From Patiria miniata (lineage: Eukaryota; Echinodermata; Asteroidea; Valvatida; Asterinidae): 64,000 nucleotides of DNA. Both the position numbers and the translations under genes were made by a program. Where the stretch lies: positions 14,632,927-14,696,926 of the forward strand of contig NW_024037063.1 of NCBI RefSeq assembly GCF_015706575.1, written 5' to 3'. Positions 1 through 9,896 of this stretch are shown in pieces. Below the pieces are notes generated by a model. That model searched no databases. It was not told the origin of the DNA and was given only the letters and a program-made list of their open reading frames with translations. Position 1 is the first letter of the stretch. The number at the start of each line of letters is the position of its first letter.

Positions 1-634
1 CATTTAATCTGCTAATTCAAAACATACTAGTCAAGCAAATGGATCATACTCGGGCTACTTTTTTTTGGTACGTACATCTTCTAAAAATTAATGTCCAAAT
101 TAAATTATTTCTAGCATGAGAACCATGGCAATGCAGGTATCCTGAGGAGCTTTTACTTCAAAAGTGTCATTGTGCAGGAATTATTTTAAATTCTTCCCGC
201 CAAAATGTTAGGGTTTTCTTTCATGAATTTGTAAAATAATGTTGAATAACGAAATAGCTAGACTGGAATGGGATTTGAAAATCAGACAAGTTTTGGCTCC
301 TGACTGGTGTTTTATTTATAAAGACACTTTTTTATCTTGACATTAAATTAATCAAAATTCCACTTAAGGTATAACATTTCTTGACATTAAATTAATTAAA
401 AAGTAACTTAGACTATTTCCATTTATTGTTAATTTGATAATTACTCCTTAGCAAAGGAGCAGTTAACGAATGTAATTTTCAGCACATGGGTTCAATTTTA
501 CCCCCTGCCTTTCAAGTAAATGATAAAAGTCACCTAAAACATCTCAAAACAATGAGCAAATCATTTCAAGCATTACATCCTTAGTGATTATAATGTTTGT
601 TTGTTGGTTTGCTTGTTTGTTTTTTCGTTCACAG
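1..634 (+). other. 3' part of an intron of the sialyltransferase gene
   Basis: AT-rich non-coding DNA ending in a pyrimidine-rich tract and an AG at 633-634, directly before the first recognisable sialyltransferase exon. No exon, RNA gene or clear repeat was recognised. Earlier exons of the gene must lie before the window. Confidence 0.6.
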
Positions 635-1939
635 GGCATCAAGTATGTCTTTGTTCCATGTGAGCGCAACGATTACTCGTACATCAAGCGCGTTGTGACT
701 GGCTCGGAACCTAAGATACGTGCCAAGGCAAACGATGTCCGCGTCTTACACCCTGACTTCATCCGATACGTGCAGCGAATGTGAGCAATGTTATACGCTG
801 GAGATATCCAATATGAAATCTCTGTCAAGTAAACACAATATTTGACCAGATCGAGGCATCACCTGTTTTTAGAAGAAAATTGGCTAGCTTGTTTCACCTA
901 TAAAAAAAATGCTCTACATAAAATTCATGCAGACTTGCAGAGTATTGGAAATTTCCCCCCAAAATGTGTATGTTTTAAGATAAAGCAAGATAATTTATTT
1001 GCTTCAGAATGACCCCATTCCCTATTTCTCTTTCCTTGTCGCTCTCGGTTTTATTTTGTTTCTTTTGTTTTGTTTATTCAGTGTCACTCATTCTTTGTTT
1101 ACTTTTATCGCCTCTAACTTGGGTTTACAGGAATCGTAAAAAAAAAAAACGAAACCCTAATGTCGGGACCATTTTGTAGCGAAGTTCTGCATGTAGCACT
1201 TTCAAAATCTGGAATCTGCAAACCCAATTCGTAAGCTTTTTTCATTCAAATCACTCAAGTACTCTTCAAGTTACGGAATTTTAAACACAACCACCGTTTT
1301 ACAGTTCCGTCCACGGATCGCAAAATAAGGTAAGACATTGTTCTTTCAGCAAAACGAAAACAAGTCACAAAGGGCCAGGGATGAATGTAAATTGTTTTCG
1401 TTTTGCTGAAAGAACACTTACCTTTTTTGTGATCCGTGGACAGAACTTTAAAACGGTCTTTGCGTTTAAAATTCCGTTACTTGAAAAGTAAGTGATTTGA
1501 ATGATTCTTGTATTAAAAAAAAGCTTACGAATTGGGCTTTCATATCCTAGATATTGAAAGTGCTACATGCAGAACTTCACTAAAAAAATAGTCCAGACAT
1601 TAGTGTTTCGTTTTTGTTTACTCACCCTGTATTACGGTAACGTTTGATTTCTAAAACATTTTCCTTCCCGATTTCAGTTGGATGGGACTATCACAGACAT
1701 CCCCCTACTTCCGCCCCACCACTGGTTCCCTGATGTTGCTCACTGCTCTGCATGCTGGCTGTGATTATGTTCAACTATATGGCATGGGTTACCAGCCAAA
1801 GTATTCTCTCTACTACTTTGACGACGACTACCGAGGCTACAACATCTCCACATCGGTGCATAATTTATCCAAGGAAATTGGTTTGATAAAGTCACTCCAC
1901 GAAGCAGAGATAATAGACTGGTATCAGAGACTAACTTGA
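635..1939 (+). CDS. ST6GALNAC1/2-like: GT29 sialyltransferase, ST6GALNAC1/2-like, last two coding exons (5' partial)
   Basis: Enzymes of this family are Golgi type II membrane proteins that transfer sialic acid from CMP-sialic acid in alpha-2,6 linkage to the GalNAc of mucin-type O-glycans. Exon 635-780 starts at phase 0 after an AG and ends with two bases before GT at 781. Exon 1678-1939 completes that codon (Ile) and runs to TGA. The joined protein contains LHPDFIRY, typical of ST6GALNAC1/2, then motif S (RPTTGSLMLLTALHAGCDY), motif III (YYFDDDYRGY) and motif VS with His and Glu (HNLSKE), ending in LHEAEIIDWYQRLT. This is the C-terminal third of the catalytic domain. The stem, membrane anchor and motif L lie before the window. 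The 897-nt intron holds a foldback transposon. The family call is firm; the exact paralogue is not. Confidence 0.88.
1128..1629. mobile_element. Foldback MITE, family A, copy 1 (TA target site)
   Basis: A 502-bp inverted-repeat element inside the sialyltransferase intron. The right end reads TTTACTCACCCTG followed by TA; the left end starts CAGG after TA. The arms pair over much of their length around a centre near 1375, where TTTTCGTTTTGCTGAAAGAA and its complement face each other. A shorter relative lies at 31957-32270. TA duplication and CAGGGTGAGTAAA termini fit a non-autonomous Tc1/mariner-type element; no transposase is visible. Confidence 0.7.
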
Positions 1940-2149
1940 ACATTCTTTAAAAAAAGATAACTTCATCCACTTGCCTAAGGATTCTATTAATCAAATTTGG
2001 GGATTGTGCTGGACCCAGAGTGCCAGTCTGTCCTCATTTTACCTCTCTTACTCGACAGACCGACTGACCGACCAACTGACTAACCGTATGAATGACTATA
2101 ATAGAGCAAGAATGTCTCTTGTCTATTGTGAGCCGATGAGCAGTGCTAT

Positions 2150-2425
2150 AGGATTGACCTGTGCCATGGTCCAGTTGATACGGTGCTTGGCTCATAGTAC
2201 GTGGGTTCGAACCCTGCCAGGAACATGGTGTTTGTGTCCTTGGGCAAGACACTTTACAACAATTGCCCCTCTCCACCCAGTAGTATGAATGGGTACCTGT
2301 GAGGGTAGAGGACCGAATGTGTGCTGATATCGGCTGCCCTGTGATCTCGTGGCCTCATGAACAGGGGATAATTGTAAAGCGCTTTGAGATTATTGATACA
2401 TGGAAAGCGCTATATAAGCATTACA
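2150..2425 (+). mobile_element. tRNA-derived SINE in the sialyltransferase 3' UTR
   Basis: It has a pol III B-box (GGTTCGAACCC at 2204-2214) and an A-box-like CCATGGTCCAGTTGATA upstream. The body has GTGTCCTTGGGCAAGACACTT and CCCCTCTCCACCCAG, shared with the SINE at 10293. The tail has AAAGCGCTTTGAG and AAAGCGCTATATAAGC, as in 3' tails of several animal SINE/LINE partnerships. Confidence 0.65.
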
Positions 2426-3053
2426 ATTGTTTTTGATTTTTGTAATGCCAATGAATGGGCTTACATCAGTAGAAAGGATGCGTTAGAAGATTTCCAGTAA
2501 AAGGCCTTAAAAAAAAAAGTATTGTGCACTTTGGGACCAGCGCTATACCTAGGCTTGCCCAGTTTTTGCTTTAAATGCTGTGTACACTGTTGTTAACTGT
2601 CAAATTGGATTTGAGGCTATAAAGTTGGACGAAAAGGTTGGATTAATTGCGGCTTAATTGTTGAATATTTGATTTCATAAATTCAGAATTAACCAATTTA
2701 TTTAAATGGGTTTTTTTCTCAATATGTTCAATATTTGGGGCGGTGTCCTCACTGTTGAGCTGGTATGAAACTCAATGGGGTTTAACTTTTTACCTTTTTT
2801 TCTGACAACGTGTCATCAGACTGTCGAGGATTTAGAATCGTCACCGAGATTCTGTTTCGAAATTCTAGGGACTAATTTATGTATGGTTAAATAGTCTACC
2901 ATGTTTATTCATGCTATTCGTATAGCTTTTTTTGTAATTTGTTACGAATATGTTTTATTTTGGAAATATTATAATTACCGAAACATTTCAAAATAAGGGA
3001 GACTTACGAGATTTTTGAAAATAATAACAGTATCCTTTTTAATTTTTGAATTC

Positions 3054-3059
3054 AATAAA
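3054..3059 (+). terminator. Polyadenylation signal AATAAA (sialyltransferase)
   Basis: Canonical AATAAA about 1.1 kb after the stop codon, followed within 20-40 bases by GT-rich sequence. It is the first good signal after the SINE. Confidence 0.5.
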
Positions 3060-3210
3060 GTTTCCCTTGATTGATCACGGATACGGTTGGTTTGAGGTCG
3101 TGTTTTACGCAGATGTAAAGTGATGAAATATTTGTAAATGAAACAACTCCTAAAATTATAGTATACTCCTGCTTTCTGTTACTCACACATCCATTCTTAC
3201 GTGGTAGCAT

Positions 3211-3520
3211 GGGCCAATTTCACAAAGCTGCTAAGCACAAAAATTTGCTTGGCACAAAAAAGGCTGACTTGTAAAAGCAGGTTACCAGCCAAAACTCCAT
3301 TTATATTTAGTACATGCTACACGATATGTATTTTGTTCATGGTTGGATATAAATAAATGTTATATTGAATTGAATGTGATATACTGCTCGTGATTAGTAT
3401 TCAGCTGTTGTTTGCTTAGCATGAAATCACATGGAGTTTTGGCTGGTAACCTGCTCAAGCCAAGCTTTTTTGTGCTAAGCAAATTTTTTTGTGCTGAGCA
3501 GCTCCGTGAAATTTTGCCCC
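3211..3520. mobile_element. Foldback MITE, family B
   Basis: 310-bp palindromic element. The left arm GGGCCAATTTCACAAAGCTG is mirrored by the right arm ending AAATTTTGCCCC, and GGTTACCAGCCAAAACTCCA pairs with TGGAGTTTTGGCTGGTAACC. A diverged relative occurs at about 53900-54210. The GGGCC-type terminus is reminiscent of Harbinger MITEs, but no clear target duplication was seen. Confidence 0.6.
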
Positions 3521-3710
3521 AGGTCCTATTGGAAAAGATGAGCACAGATGTATTCGCTGCTAGCAGCTGCTTCAAAATAATTGAGCAATTAAGACAGCAA
3601 TAATTAAGCAGTTTATTTTCCTACGATACGAAGTATAGGTTACTATATGATGTAATGGACCACGGCGAACGCCGGAGTCTTGCTCCGTAATAATAATATA
3701 ACGGGTGATA

Positions 3711-3738
3711 CCATGGAGGAATACAAATTCCTCCATGG
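3711..3738. repeat. 28-bp hairpin repeat
   Basis: CCATGGAGGAAT and ATTCCTCCATGG form a 12-bp perfect stem around a 4-nt loop, with further pairing of flanking GTGATA/ATAC. A shorter version of the motif recurs at about 63546-63562. Confidence 0.6.
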
Positions 3739-3750
3739 TGATACTATAGC

Positions 3751-4488
3751 CGGTGTGGACGGTAATTCTGCCCCCCGTTAAGAGTGTCCGGGGGGGGGGG
3801 ACAGAATTACCTAGGTAAAAGTGTCCTCCCCGGCCCGTTAATTATGTCCCCCTTCAGGTAATTTTGTCCCCTCCAGGTTTTTTTGTCCCCCTAGTTTTGC
3901 AACGCAGAAGGCCAGTTCTCTGTATTGTTTTCATGAATTCACTCTACACAAGGTATACATTTTTTACTCTTTAGTCTGCCCTTCATGAAGGTGACAAAAA
4001 TTAACTTTTTGGTCTCTTTCTTAGATGTGAAATGTGAACACAATGTTTCGATCGATTCGGAGTACGGTGTAAGCCCTATTCCACGGTGGACGCCTCATTG
4101 ATATAACGCCTACTTGGATTGGTCTGCGTTCCCATCGTAGCGCGTAACGAAATTTCCTATTGGATGATTTTCCTTTGTGTAGCGGGATACACATTATGTA
4201 CACAATATGCGATAAACGCTGCCACAATTCTTGCAGCATGTACTTGCGGCGACGCGCGCTCACGAACACGACTCGTATCATCGCATGGGTGATACTTACA
4301 CGGGGACACATTTACCAGGGGGACACTTTCAACGTTGGGCAGGGGAACATATTTACCAGGGAGGGGGACAGATCTACCTAGGTAAATGTGTCCCCCCGGA
4401 CAGATTTACGGGGTCAGAAACCGGTAAATTTGTCCGGGGGGACACATTTACGGGGGGGGGGGGAGGAACAGAATTACCTGCCACACCG
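3751..4488. mobile_element. TIR element with repeated GGTAATTNTGTCCCC motifs, copy 1
   Basis: 738 bp bounded by inverted CGGTGTGGACGGTAATTCTG and CAGAATTACCTGCCACACCG (18 of 20 match). Both sub-ends carry arrays of a roughly 16-base motif, GGTAAWTNTGTCCCC, in both orientations with G/C tracts. The middle (3890-4250) is unique. No transposase ORF. A second copy at 5905-6438 shares the interior around TGAATTCACTCTACA. Confidence 0.6.
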
Positions 4489-4537
4489 CCAAGACATACA
4501 TCCGCACGCCGTAGAATATTTTAAGTTTTGTTCTATA

Positions 4538-5851
4538 GAGGGCGCGCCACATAAATAGTGGTCTCAACAACGCATCAACACGGGTGCTGCACAACTGAAC
4601 AAAAAGAACAAACTCGTTTCCGATGAACTACTCAGGAAATACAAAATGGATTAAATTGAAATTTCGTGCAATTAGTTTTCACGATGTGTAGCATAAGTAG
4701 TTTGAATGGCATGAGAAACCGTGGAGCTATAAATATAATATGATCGTAACAATCTAGTGTTTTAAACGTTAAAAATCCATGTCGACTTCCATTAGGATTG
4801 TATTTGTTGCAAATAAAATCCTGTATTGTTACGGTCATAATAGCTTGATTAATGGATTTTTTTGTGAAAAGAAATGTTTTGATGCCAAACATCATGACAA
4901 ATCAGTGTACGAAAATTCATTTTAATGTAATGTGTATTTCTTGAGTTGTTGGCCCGAAATCGAGTTTGGTGGTGGAGATCGAGACCACTATAATAGAGGG
5001 CGCGCCACATAAATAGTGGTCTCAACAACGCATCAATACGGATGCTGCACAAGTGAACAAAAAGAACAACCTCGTTTCCGATGAACTACTCAAGAAATAC
5101 AAAAGGGATTGAATTGAAATTTCGTGCAATTAGTTTTCACGATGTGTAGCATAAGTCGTTTGAATGGCGTGAGAAACCGTGGAGCTATAATTACAACATG
5201 ATCGTAACAATCTAGTGTTTTAAACGTTAAACATCCATGTCGACTTCCATTAGGATTGTATTTGTTGCAAATAAAATCCTGTATTGTTACGGTCATAATA
5301 GCTTGATAATGTGAGTTTTTTTCTGAAATGAAATCTTTTGATGCCAAACATCATGACAAATGAGTGTACAAAAATTCATTTTAATGTAACGTGTATTTCT
5401 TTAGTTGTTGGCCCGAAATCGGGTTTGGTGGTGGAGATCGAGACCACTATAATAGAGGGCGCGCCACATAAATAGTGGTCTCAACAACGCATCAATACGG
5501 ATGCTGCACAAGTGAAGAAAAAGAACAACCTCGTTTCCGATGAACTACTCAAGAAATACAAAATGGATTGAATTGAAATTTCCTGCAATTAGTTTTCACG
5601 ATGTGTAGCATAAGTCGTTTGAATGGCGTGAGAAACCGTGGAGCTATAAATATAATATGATCGTAACAAATCTAAACGTTAAAAATCCATGTTGACTTCC
5701 ATTAGGATTGTATTTGTTGCAATTAAAATCCTGTATTGCAACGGTTATAATAGCTTGATAACTTGACGTTTTTAATATGAAATGAAATCTTTTGATGTCA
5801 AACATCGTGACAAATGAGTGTACAAAAATCCATTTTAATATAACGTGTATT
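4538..5851. repeat. 458-bp tandem repeat, about 2.9 copies
   Basis: Three head-to-tail units begin at GAGGGCGCGCC at 4538, 4996 and 5455 (periods 458 and 459); the third breaks off at 5851. At each unit junction GAGACCACTAT and ATAGTGGTCTC form an inverted repeat flanking the GGCGCGCC. The units are very similar, with small indels. Short ORFs in the array on the - strand are frame accidents of the repeat. Confidence 0.85.
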
Positions 5852-5902
5852 CAGTGGCGTAGCCAGGATTTTTTTAGTGGGGGGGGGGGGGGGGGGGGGG
5901 GG
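5852..5902 (+). repeat. Transposon-like terminus followed by a 24-G run
   Basis: CAGTGGCGTAGCCAGGAT resembles the 5' terminus of many hAT-like MITEs and abruptly interrupts the third tandem unit. It is followed by an uninterrupted run of 24 G (5879-5902). No matching right terminus was found, so this is either a solo end or a chimera with the next element. The homopolymer length may be unreliable. Confidence 0.4.
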
Positions 5903-5904
5903 AT

Positions 5905-6438
5905 GGAAGGTAACTCTGTCCCCCGGTAAATCTGTCCGGGGGGACAGAATTACGTAGGTAAAAGTGTCCTCCCCGGCCCGTCAATTATGTCGCCATCCAG
6001 GTAATTCTGTCCCCCAGGGTTTTTTGTCCCCCTCTTTTGAAAGCCGGAAGGCCAGTTCTCTTTATTGTTTTTATGAATTCACTCTACAAGGTATACATTT
6101 TGGACTTTTAGTCTGCCCTTCATGAATATAAAAATATTTAATTTGGTCTAATAGATGATATTATGTGAACACAACGTTTCGATTTGGAGTACGGTGAAAT
6201 CTATCGCGATCCTACCGCGATAGAGCGGCGATGCATGGCGATGGCCCTCGTCTCATTGATACAACGCCTTGGATAAGTCTGTGTTGCCATCATAGCGCTT
6301 AACGACATTTCCTTTTGGATGAATTTCCATTGTAGAGGGAGACGAATATGTACACATGTGATAATCACTGCCACGTATCTTGCAAATGTGTCCGGGGGGA
6401 CACATTTACCAGGGGGACAGAATTACCTGTCACACCGG
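5905..6438. mobile_element. TIR element with repeated GGTAATTNTGTCCCC motifs, copy 2
   Basis: Same family as 3751-4488: it shares sub-terminal GTCCCCC motifs, the interior CCAGTTCTCTTTATTGTTTT region and the right end CAGAATTACCTGTCACACCGG. The left terminus is missing or replaced by the G run, and the middle is shorter. Confidence 0.55.
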
Positions 6439-6470
6439 CAGCGCGCGCTCCCTTTAAATTGTAAACGCTT

Positions 6471-6493
6471 GTCACATGACCTGGTCACCTGAC
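6471..6493. promoter_or_regulatory. Two CLEAR/M-box-like sites (candidate MiT/TFE binding)
   Basis: GTCACATGAC (6471-6480) and GTCACCTGAC (6484-6493) each differ at one base from GTCACGTGAC, the CLEAR element bound by TFEB/TFE3/MITF at lysosomal genes. The first is also a perfect M-box core. They lie in a short CpG-containing, repeat-free stretch (6450-6720) 3.4 kb before the GNS start codon. The sites are read directly; the link to GNS is inference. Confidence 0.4.
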
Positions 6494-7027
6494 ACGTTTC
6501 ATGCACATGATCGCCAGGGCAGCGGTACATGCAAGAGGCGCGTGACTATTGACTAATGGACGTAACATTGCACCAGCATCCGGTAGCTGCCGGCCACACA
6601 TGTCCAGAGTACCTGGCTAGGCTAGCGTGCTGTTTTCAAGGTCATTCATTGTCCTCCTTCCTCAGTAGCACCGCCGAGAGCTCAATAAGTACAGGATCGT
6701 CTCATCAAGTCAACGGCTACTAAAACTGCCTGTACAGGAAATTCGGGGTTCGGAAATTTTATGTAGCCTCGTAGGCCTAAATTTTAAGTCGGGTAGCTAG
6801 GCCATGTTTTAGGTCTACACTATAGACTACTGTCTTTGTGACTTTGTCTTTGATACAAATTCCAGCATTTAAGGCGCATATATGACATGTATGATATAGT
6901 TGGAAAACACTTAGAATTTTTCAGACCAGTCTCGATCTCATAGGGTTTGTACACAGGGTGTGAACATGCACAGTGACTGTTTTTTTTAATTTTATTTTGG
7001 GGACTCGCCATGACAAATCTTGATCTG
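6494..7027 (+). other. Repeat-poor intergenic stretch, possible GNS promoter or 5' exon
   Basis: Relatively GC- and CpG-rich to about 6720, with no palindrome or repeat match elsewhere in the window. GNS translation starts just after an apparent splice acceptor (TTCTGCAG at 9849-9856), so an upstream non-coding exon is expected, and this is the best-looking place for one. No TATA box or convincing donor could be fixed. Confidence 0.25.
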
Positions 7028-7035
7028 GTTCCATG

Positions 7036-8013
7036 CTAGTCTGAGTAATTTGGATCCAACTTATCGCCTTTTTTTAACATTCGGGCATGGTTTGGTGACT
7101 TGGTGTAGCCCCATAAATGTGGCCTATTTACTGGACTGCCTCCGTAAACATAGGCCACACATCCACATGTACAAAAACGTGTCGCACTTTGCCAAATTTT
7201 GATTTTCACATTTAGGCTTAGTTTGTAGGTTTTTTTTGCTTTAGAAGTATACTCACCCTCTTTATAGGATAATCAGAAAGTGCTGCTTTTTTCAGATGTC
7301 TATTTTTCGTGAAATTTCCAGATTCATTTGCACACGTTTGCGTATCAAAATTTCACAAAAATTAGACATCTGAAAAAGGCAGCACTTTCTGATCATCCTT
7401 TAAAGAGGGTGAGTATACTTCTAAAGCAAAAAACCCTACAAACTAAGCCTAAATGTGAAAATCAAAATTTGGCGAAGTGCGACACGTTTTTGTACATGTG
7501 GATGTGTGGCCTATGTTTACGGAGGCAGTCCAGTAAATAGGCCACATTTATGGGGCTAGGTTTGGTGATACCCCTAGAACTATGGGTATTATGCATGAGT
7601 AATACCCATAGTTCTTAAAAAGGTGATAAGTTGGGTCCAAGTTACTCGGACTACCAAATAACTAGATACGCCACCTGAGGTACATGTACAAGTGGGGATC
7701 GATGATTAAGATTGAGGTACTAAAGTTTACTTAAGGTCCGGATGAAAGGTGAAATTTCCTGTTCAATTCTGAGAGCTCCCCTCGCGATTGTGAACACGTT
7801 AAATTTCCAACTTGTGTTTGAACAATGCGATGTGGTCGTGCCCAGCATTCGTTCAATTGTCCCCCTATCCGGAGTGCGATTCAATACTGAACGCGATGCA
7901 TCAATTATGATAATGATAACGATTATGATAGCTTGGACCCTGCATGTTCTGTTGCCAGACCATGTCCGAATGTTAAAAAAGGCAATAAGCTGGGGCTGAG
8001 TTACTCGGACTAG
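7036..8013. mobile_element. Large foldback element with 7-8 bp target duplication, host of a nested MITE
   Basis: The left end CTAGTCTGAGTAA and right end TTACTCGGACTAG are inverted, with further pairing through CTTATCGCC..AACATTCGG and CCGAATGTT..GCAATAAG. TTCCATG flanks both ends directly (7029-7035 and 8014-8020), which fits a hAT-like element. A third, internal copy of the terminal sequence lies at 7616-7655, so the structure is composite. Family C is inserted at 7108-7556. Confidence 0.55.
7108..7556. mobile_element. Foldback MITE, family C, copy 1 (TA target site)
   Basis: 449 bp, flanked by TA on both sides, ends GCCCCATAAATGTGGCC / GGCCACATTTATGGGGC. The arms pair along nearly the whole length. 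Copy 2 is at 18314-18855. It sits inside the element at 7036-8013. Confidence 0.75.
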
Positions 8014-8474
8014 TTCCATGCCAACATTATTGTTGTAACTTGATATTCACGAGACGGAAATCAGACCATTTTTCAATTTCATACTTATTTCCCTTAAAAA
8101 CATCCCCCGGAACCATAAATCAGAAAAAGATTGGTTTGGATTCTGTCTCCTTCTTCTCGGAACGTTCATGTTATGTCATGAGACATTTATGCATATTGTA
8201 TTAATTTCAACATTCGTGTACAAAGCTCTACCTGAATTAGACTAAGATAAGACAAAGCATGATTATTAGTGATAAATAAGGGTCATTATTTCAAGTTTTC
8301 GTCTGTGTGTGAGCACATTTTGATGTATGCGTTCAATTAAAAACTCAGATTTTTCTAAACCAAGATTATTGCTTAGACTGCATTGAGAAATTCTTAACAA
8401 ATGTTCACCAGCGATGACATCAAGCAAAATCGGGGTCAAGTGCCACTGTATAGGATATTCAACTTATATCAGTC

Positions 8475-9102
8475 ATTCATAAATACCTAAGACAGTTTAC
8501 GCATTCCTATTGGTTGAGAGCCCGTCACGTGGCCGGTCTTAAACGGATGATAAAGACATGGCTAGCTGGTCTTAAACACTTTTCCAGTGTCACAATAAAA
8601 TGTGGACTCCTAAAAATCCAGTGCCTCTTACTGTTTCATTGGTTGAACGTTCACAATCCTCACGTAGGCATGCGCAACACTACAAGCAAGTCAGAATTTT
8701 ATAGTTTTAAATTCAAAACGCAACGCCCCAGGTGCGTTCTGCGTGACATCGCGCAGAACATGTTACGCGCGCGTCAATCTCCATAAAAGGGTTGTTTACA
8801 TCTTACTCGCCAGCTGAACACTCCATTATTTTGCTAGAGGGATGTTTCAAAAAGCATGAAGTGAACTTGTTGAACAAAATCGGGATTTTTTGAACGAATT
8901 ATTTGATATTTTTTTACGGATAAGGTATTTATGAATGGGAATAAATATGTGCTCGGTCGGTATTTATCACTCTGTTTAATACCGCTTAAAGTCTGGGTGC
9001 TGATAATTACCCTCGCCTCCGGCTCGGGTAATTATCAGCACCCAGACTCTAAGCGGTATTAAACGAGTGATAAAAACCTCCGGAGCACACATTTATTCCC
9101 TT
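8475..9102 (+). mobile_element. Interspersed repeat family E, copy 1
   Basis: About 628 bp starting TCATAAATACCTAAGACAG and ending TTTATTCCCTT. The last 165 bp fold into a long hairpin centred on CGCCTCCGGCTCG, with GTGCTGATAATTACC in the stem. An internal GGTATTTATGAAT mirrors the start. Other copies lie at 27629-28240 and (- strand) 46902-47425. It carries a GTCACGTGGCC E-box at 8524. No protein is recognisable. Confidence 0.65.
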
Positions 9103-9857
9103 ATTATGGTACAAGATCTGTGATTGGATGGATTGGAACACCTGACATGCCTGACATCATTAATGATTAACATGTCATGTCAGCAGCATGTGGAAACTAG
9201 TAAAAATGTTGATAAACCCTAACTCCCCAGCCTAATTTCCTAGGAACCATACCCATTCTGGCGAATTCCAACACCGACATGGGAAATTGTACACACACAC
9301 ACACTGTTGGACTTAGTTTCTGGAGGTATGCCAACCCCAGTGTAAAAGACCATCAGTTTAGGGGTACAACAGATTTAAACAAAACTTGCTGATGAACTTT
9401 GATGGGTTGAGTTCGGTTAGGGTCAATGTTGAACCTTGAACATCTCTGAAGTACGTGTACGTGTGGTTGACCTAGAATTAGCAGTTGCACTAGTTCCTTT
9501 TGTGCACTGAGAGTATATAAATACAATTCTATTTTTTTTCTGGTGTCCATTTTTATATTTACATCTTGAATCAGATAGTTTGTAAACAATCAGGTCAGTG
9601 CGTTGGTTCTTTTCTCTCCTTCTACCATTTTGACCTGGGCTTGTTATGTGGATAGTGTTTTTCAGTCCCAGCGTGATTCCATGGGTTTCCCGAAATACTC
9701 CTCTGGAGTTTTTCACCCACATCCAAAATTAAACATTTTTCATAGTCTTCTCTCTACCCCTTTTTTAGGCTTGTGCTGGGGGTGTTAAGAGAAATCATTG
9801 GTTTCATTCCTAGAAATAGATTATAATAAATAATCACAAATTATTTCTGTTCTGCAG
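9103..9857 (+). other. Intergenic or 5' intron of GNS, nothing recognised
   Basis: AT-rich sequence with a short CA run near 9291-9304 and no coding signal, no copy elsewhere in the window and no clear inverted repeat. It ends in a pyrimidine-rich tract and CAG, consistent with being the 3' part of an intron in the GNS 5' UTR. Confidence 0.4.
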
Positions 9858-9896
9858 TGTATTTCTGGACGACCCATTTTCAAGATCAGTGAGCAA

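Larger units (their letters stand above)
1940..3075 (+). other. 3' UTR of the sialyltransferase gene
   Basis: Non-coding sequence from the stop codon to just past an AATAAA signal at 3054-3059, followed by a GT-rich stretch (GGTTGGTTTGAGGTCGTGTT). It contains a SINE at about 2150-2425. The UTR extent is inferred from the signal alone. Confidence 0.55.

Noticed and set aside
4632-5347. Repeated - strand frames of 85-87 residues
   Set aside because: They occur only because the 458-bp unit is repeated. There is no domain or start context and the third unit breaks the frame.
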